Shown here: positions 62,028-64,000 of the stretch, in pieces
Numbering within the stretch: position 1 is the stretch's first letter
Layout of the letters: each line of letters starts with the position of its first letter
NCBI GenBank assembly: GCA_032716605.1
Contig: CM064530.1
Span: 9,479,267-9,543,266 of the forward strand
Reading direction: 5' to 3'
Length of the DNA: 64,000 nucleotides
Origin: Paralithodes platypus
Taxonomy: Eukaryota; Arthropoda; Malacostraca; Decapoda; Lithodidae
Program-made: the position numbers and the translations under genes
The notes under the pieces: generated by a model
Told to the model about the DNA's origin: nothing
The model's input: only the letters and a program-made list of their open reading frames with translations
Databases searched by the model: none

Positions 62028-62143
62028 TAAGGGGAGATGGTTAACTTTTTAGGCGATTTTTGCATGTATTCATTATTTTTCTAGTTTCCTCCCTAGACCT
62101 CCATCAAATTTAAAAAAACATTCATTAGATCCCCCTTCTAGAT
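62028..62143 (-). mobile_element. SINE-4 body fragment
   Basis: AAGGGGAGATGGTTAACTTT to TTCATTAGATCCCCCTTC matches 60878-60995; the tRNA-like head is absent. Confidence 0.8.
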
Positions 62144-62442
62144 TAATTTGTAAATTTTTCGGTAGAAAAATGTCCCAGCCGAAGGCCGGTTCTTCCAACA
62201 TTACAGGCTCACTATCGTTCGCCAGGGAAAAAATAGACACCTAAACAGCACGAAAGGTCTAAATATTGACGAAGAAATGGGGCGGAAGGTCTTAAAATCA
62301 ACTAACTAATGGGGCAAACATCTTAACATCTGAAAACTAATGGGGCTAAACACGAGGGAGAAAATGGTCCAGAAAACCGGCCAATGTCCCCTTAATAACC
62401 ACTGTGATGACATGATGGGGCTGTGTTGTGCCAAGTCTTTAT
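62144..62442. other. No feature recognised
   Basis: No homologous ORF; ACTAATGGGGC(A/T)AAC occurs twice (about 62304 and 62337). Confidence 0.4.
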
Positions 62443-62880
62443 TGTACGGTTGCGCTAATAAGTCATGTCCCAGCTGTCATTACGTTTGGCTTGCTCTGTG
62501 CTGTATTAATGTCTGTCATATGTTGAATAGGTAGGGTTAGTGTAGGAACATGTGTGTATATTTCACTCGATATGAAGACATGACACTAAGATATTGCTGA
62601 TACCAATTATTGATCAAAACATACTTGGTGCAGAGACATCACTTATTAGCACGACTGTACTCCACTACAGTAAAGAGACTAAAACCACACTCTCTGTGGA
62701 TGAAGTGGTCTTTAAACTTGTATGTATGTATGTATGTATGTGCTGTACTTATAACTGTCTTGATGGTGTAACGATTATAGCATGTCTAGTTCTGAATGAG
62801 ATACTGTATCCTAATTTTGAATCTTGGGAGAATCACTTGCTTTCATTAATTTAATTTAGGGTTTATTGGTATTAAGAACA
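62443..62880 (+). repeat. Third copy of the 59.17-59.65 kb unit, with SINE-3 copy 3
   Basis: Shares TAATAAGTCATGTC, GTCATTACGTTTGGCTTGCT, GATATTGCTGATACCAATTA and the SINE-3 head and tail (GTCTTGATGGTGTAACG at 62759, AGAATCACTTGCTTTCATTA at 62828). A TATG microsatellite (62720-62740) lies between. A duplicated segment about 3.3 kb from its partner. Confidence 0.85.
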
Positions 62881-62990
62881 ATGTAAAAAATATAAAAATA
62901 ATACAAATAATATAACTACTGTATAGTACAGTAATTGTTGTGTATGAATTCAGATCTATGAGTGAGGTGACTTGAGCAGGACTGAGGCAG

Positions 62991-63131
62991 GAGTTCGGCC
63001 ATGTCTTACCACCGTCAAGACGCTATCCCCTTGAACAACAGGAACTGGAGATGCAGATAGGGCTACATATGGGCATGCCACCGGACGACGGACAGACGAT
63101 CACTTACCAATACTACCTCTATCTCTCACAG
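62991..63131 (+). CDS. MANBA: Probable beta-mannosidase exon (HRQ / LYLSQ region), possibly frameshifted
   Basis: One frame gives RRYPLEQQELEMQIGLHMGM and TYQYYLYLSQ, then a CAG/GTACCG donor at 63131. Family members have HRQ, about 14 residues, LH(F/M)..P and YLTQ/YLSQ here. SYHRQ is visible only in another frame just upstream (63003-63017), 44 bp before the LHM codons where a multiple of three is expected. So the exon may carry an indel, or the HRQ reading may be chance. The acceptor GAGGCAG/GAG at 62990 is tentative because an in-frame TGA lies upstream. Confidence 0.65.
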
Positions 63132-63169
63132 GTACCGATAATACGTTCGTTGTTCTATTTTTTGTATTA

Positions 63170-63361
63170 TACAGGTCTCCCTCACTATCCAATGCACCAA
63201 TTTACTATATTATTATAGGTTATTATGTGTTTGGGTTTTGGCTGGTCCGATAACGCATCCCCATTCACCTCATTAATTTTAGGGTTCGCTATACAATTTT
63301 TCTATTTAAAAGATTGGGTTTTCAGGAAAGTAACCCAATTGTAAATCGAGGGAGACCTTTA
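63170..63361. mobile_element. Mariner/pogo-type MITE, intact copy
   Basis: Ends TACAGGTCTCCCTC and GAGGGAGACCTTTA; the interior matches the split copy at 52620/57532-57719 in the opposite orientation (CCTAAAATTAATGAGGT, GGGGATGCGTT). Confidence 0.85.
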
Positions 63362-63691
63362 TTTATTTATAATTTTTTGTTCCTCTCTTTTCTCTCTCTA
63401 TTGTTCTATCTCTTATATTTCTTTCCTTTTTTTTCTCTCACTTTCTGAATGGAATTTGTGACACTCTACAATTTTGATGTCATCATACCTCCTAGAAATG
63501 TTGGCCTGTATTTCTTTTGTTTTGTTCATTTATTCTTCCACCACTAAGTCTTTCACCTACATATTGTTAAACCATTGACATTAGTTTGCATAACCATCAG
63601 TAATATCAAATTTGTACAAAGAAAAACAATGGAGTTTCACAAACTTTTCTCTTACTTACATTTGGAATCCCATTACGCCATCAGACAGTAC

Positions 63692-63910
63692 AGTATAGGT
63701 AGCGCCAACGAACTTGACAATAATATTGGTCCTTGGCCTCTCTGTAACTCAAAAGAGCCTAGAGCAAACTGGCTGTAAATATCCACACCTATTTCCTGAT
63801 GGACTCTTCCCAAATGATAGAAATGTCAGCCCGATTGCTTCCATTCATTTTGAGTTATAAGAAGTTGAGGGGTCAAGATTATTGTCAAGTGCGTTGGTGC
63901 TACCTATACT
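63692..63910. mobile_element. Palindromic MITE with about 34-bp inverted ends
   Basis: AGTATAGGTAGCGCCAACGA through TGACAATAAT (63692 onwards) pairs with the inverse at 63877-63910 with a few mismatches. Non-coding interior; a piece recurs at 34815-34865. Confidence 0.8.
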
Positions 63911-63980
63911 AGTGGTGCTCAACAGTTACCAGGATACAATACTGGAATCTGTTTGTATTACCTTAATTCACTTTCTGCAG

Positions 63981-64000
63981 AGCTGCAATGACGTACAGGG
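63981..64000 (+). CDS. MANBA: Possible start of the next beta-mannosidase exon (cut by window end)
   Basis: CTTTCTGCAG/AGCTGCAATG is a good acceptor at the right place. Only 20 bases follow, and neither reading (SCNDVQ or AAMTYR) can be matched with certainty. Confidence 0.3.

Noticed and set aside
58348..62790. Functional tRNA genes
   Set aside because: Box A/B-like words are present, but acceptor stems do not pair, box B is mutated, and the sequences continue into shared SINE bodies.

Overview
This is eukaryotic, repeat-dominated DNA, most likely from a decapod crustacean or another arthropod. The reasons are short TTAGG (arthropod telomere-type) arrays at 11.0-13.3 kb, a DIRS-type tyrosine-recombinase retrotransposon, a Ty1/copia element of the kind common in aquatic invertebrates, many CR1/L2-, I- and RTE-like LINEs, tRNA-derived SINEs, and an animal-type intron/exon gene. 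The species assignment is inference. Nothing looks prokaryotic. Family labels used here (LINE-A, SINE-1 and so on) are local names for this window.

Layout. 1-4.34 kb: a 54-bp minisatellite. 4.34-5.05 kb: a LINE-A fragment. 5.05-10.75 kb: a decayed but near-complete RNase H-bearing LINE (LINE-I). 10.76-15.05 kb: fragments of related LINEs around a repeat cluster carrying TTAGG arrays. 15.67-16.95 kb: LINE-A. 17.2-31.5 kb: one LINE-B copy split by a 13-kb DIRS-like element (18088-31151) that itself received a LINE-B (22.3-24.8 kb) and a LINE-A (28.2-30.8 kb). 31.6-34.3 kb: LINE-A scrap plus a 5'-truncated copia element. 34.9-42.2 kb: LINE-H, LINE-A, LINE-P, a SINE-1 copy and the 3' end of the LINE that shares its tail.

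Host gene. From 43.27 kb to the window end, pieces of one plus-strand gene recur in order: exons of a lysosomal beta-mannosidase (glycoside hydrolase family 2, MANBA-like), at 43269-43415, 46181-46371, 51937-52123, about 59090-59158 and about 62991-63131. The catalytic acid/base (NNENE) and nucleophile (FASEYG) segments are both visible. The introns are packed with nested transposons. The third exon piece has a one-base frameshift and runs straight into a LINE fragment, so this locus is either a pseudogene/partial copy or contains assembly errors.

The main results are structural. (1) The DIRS element shows the full ITR-ORFs-ICR-ITR architecture, and both element ends and an empty site without target duplication can be read at base level. 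(2) A SINE family (SINE-1, five copies) shares its 3' end and AAC tail with a LINE also present in the window, a candidate SINE/LINE partnership. (3) Several nestings can be ordered by target-site duplications: hAT inside a mariner/pogo-type MITE; SINE-1 inside a piggyBac-type MITE inside another repeat; RTE inside LINE-H; LINE-C at a splice donor.
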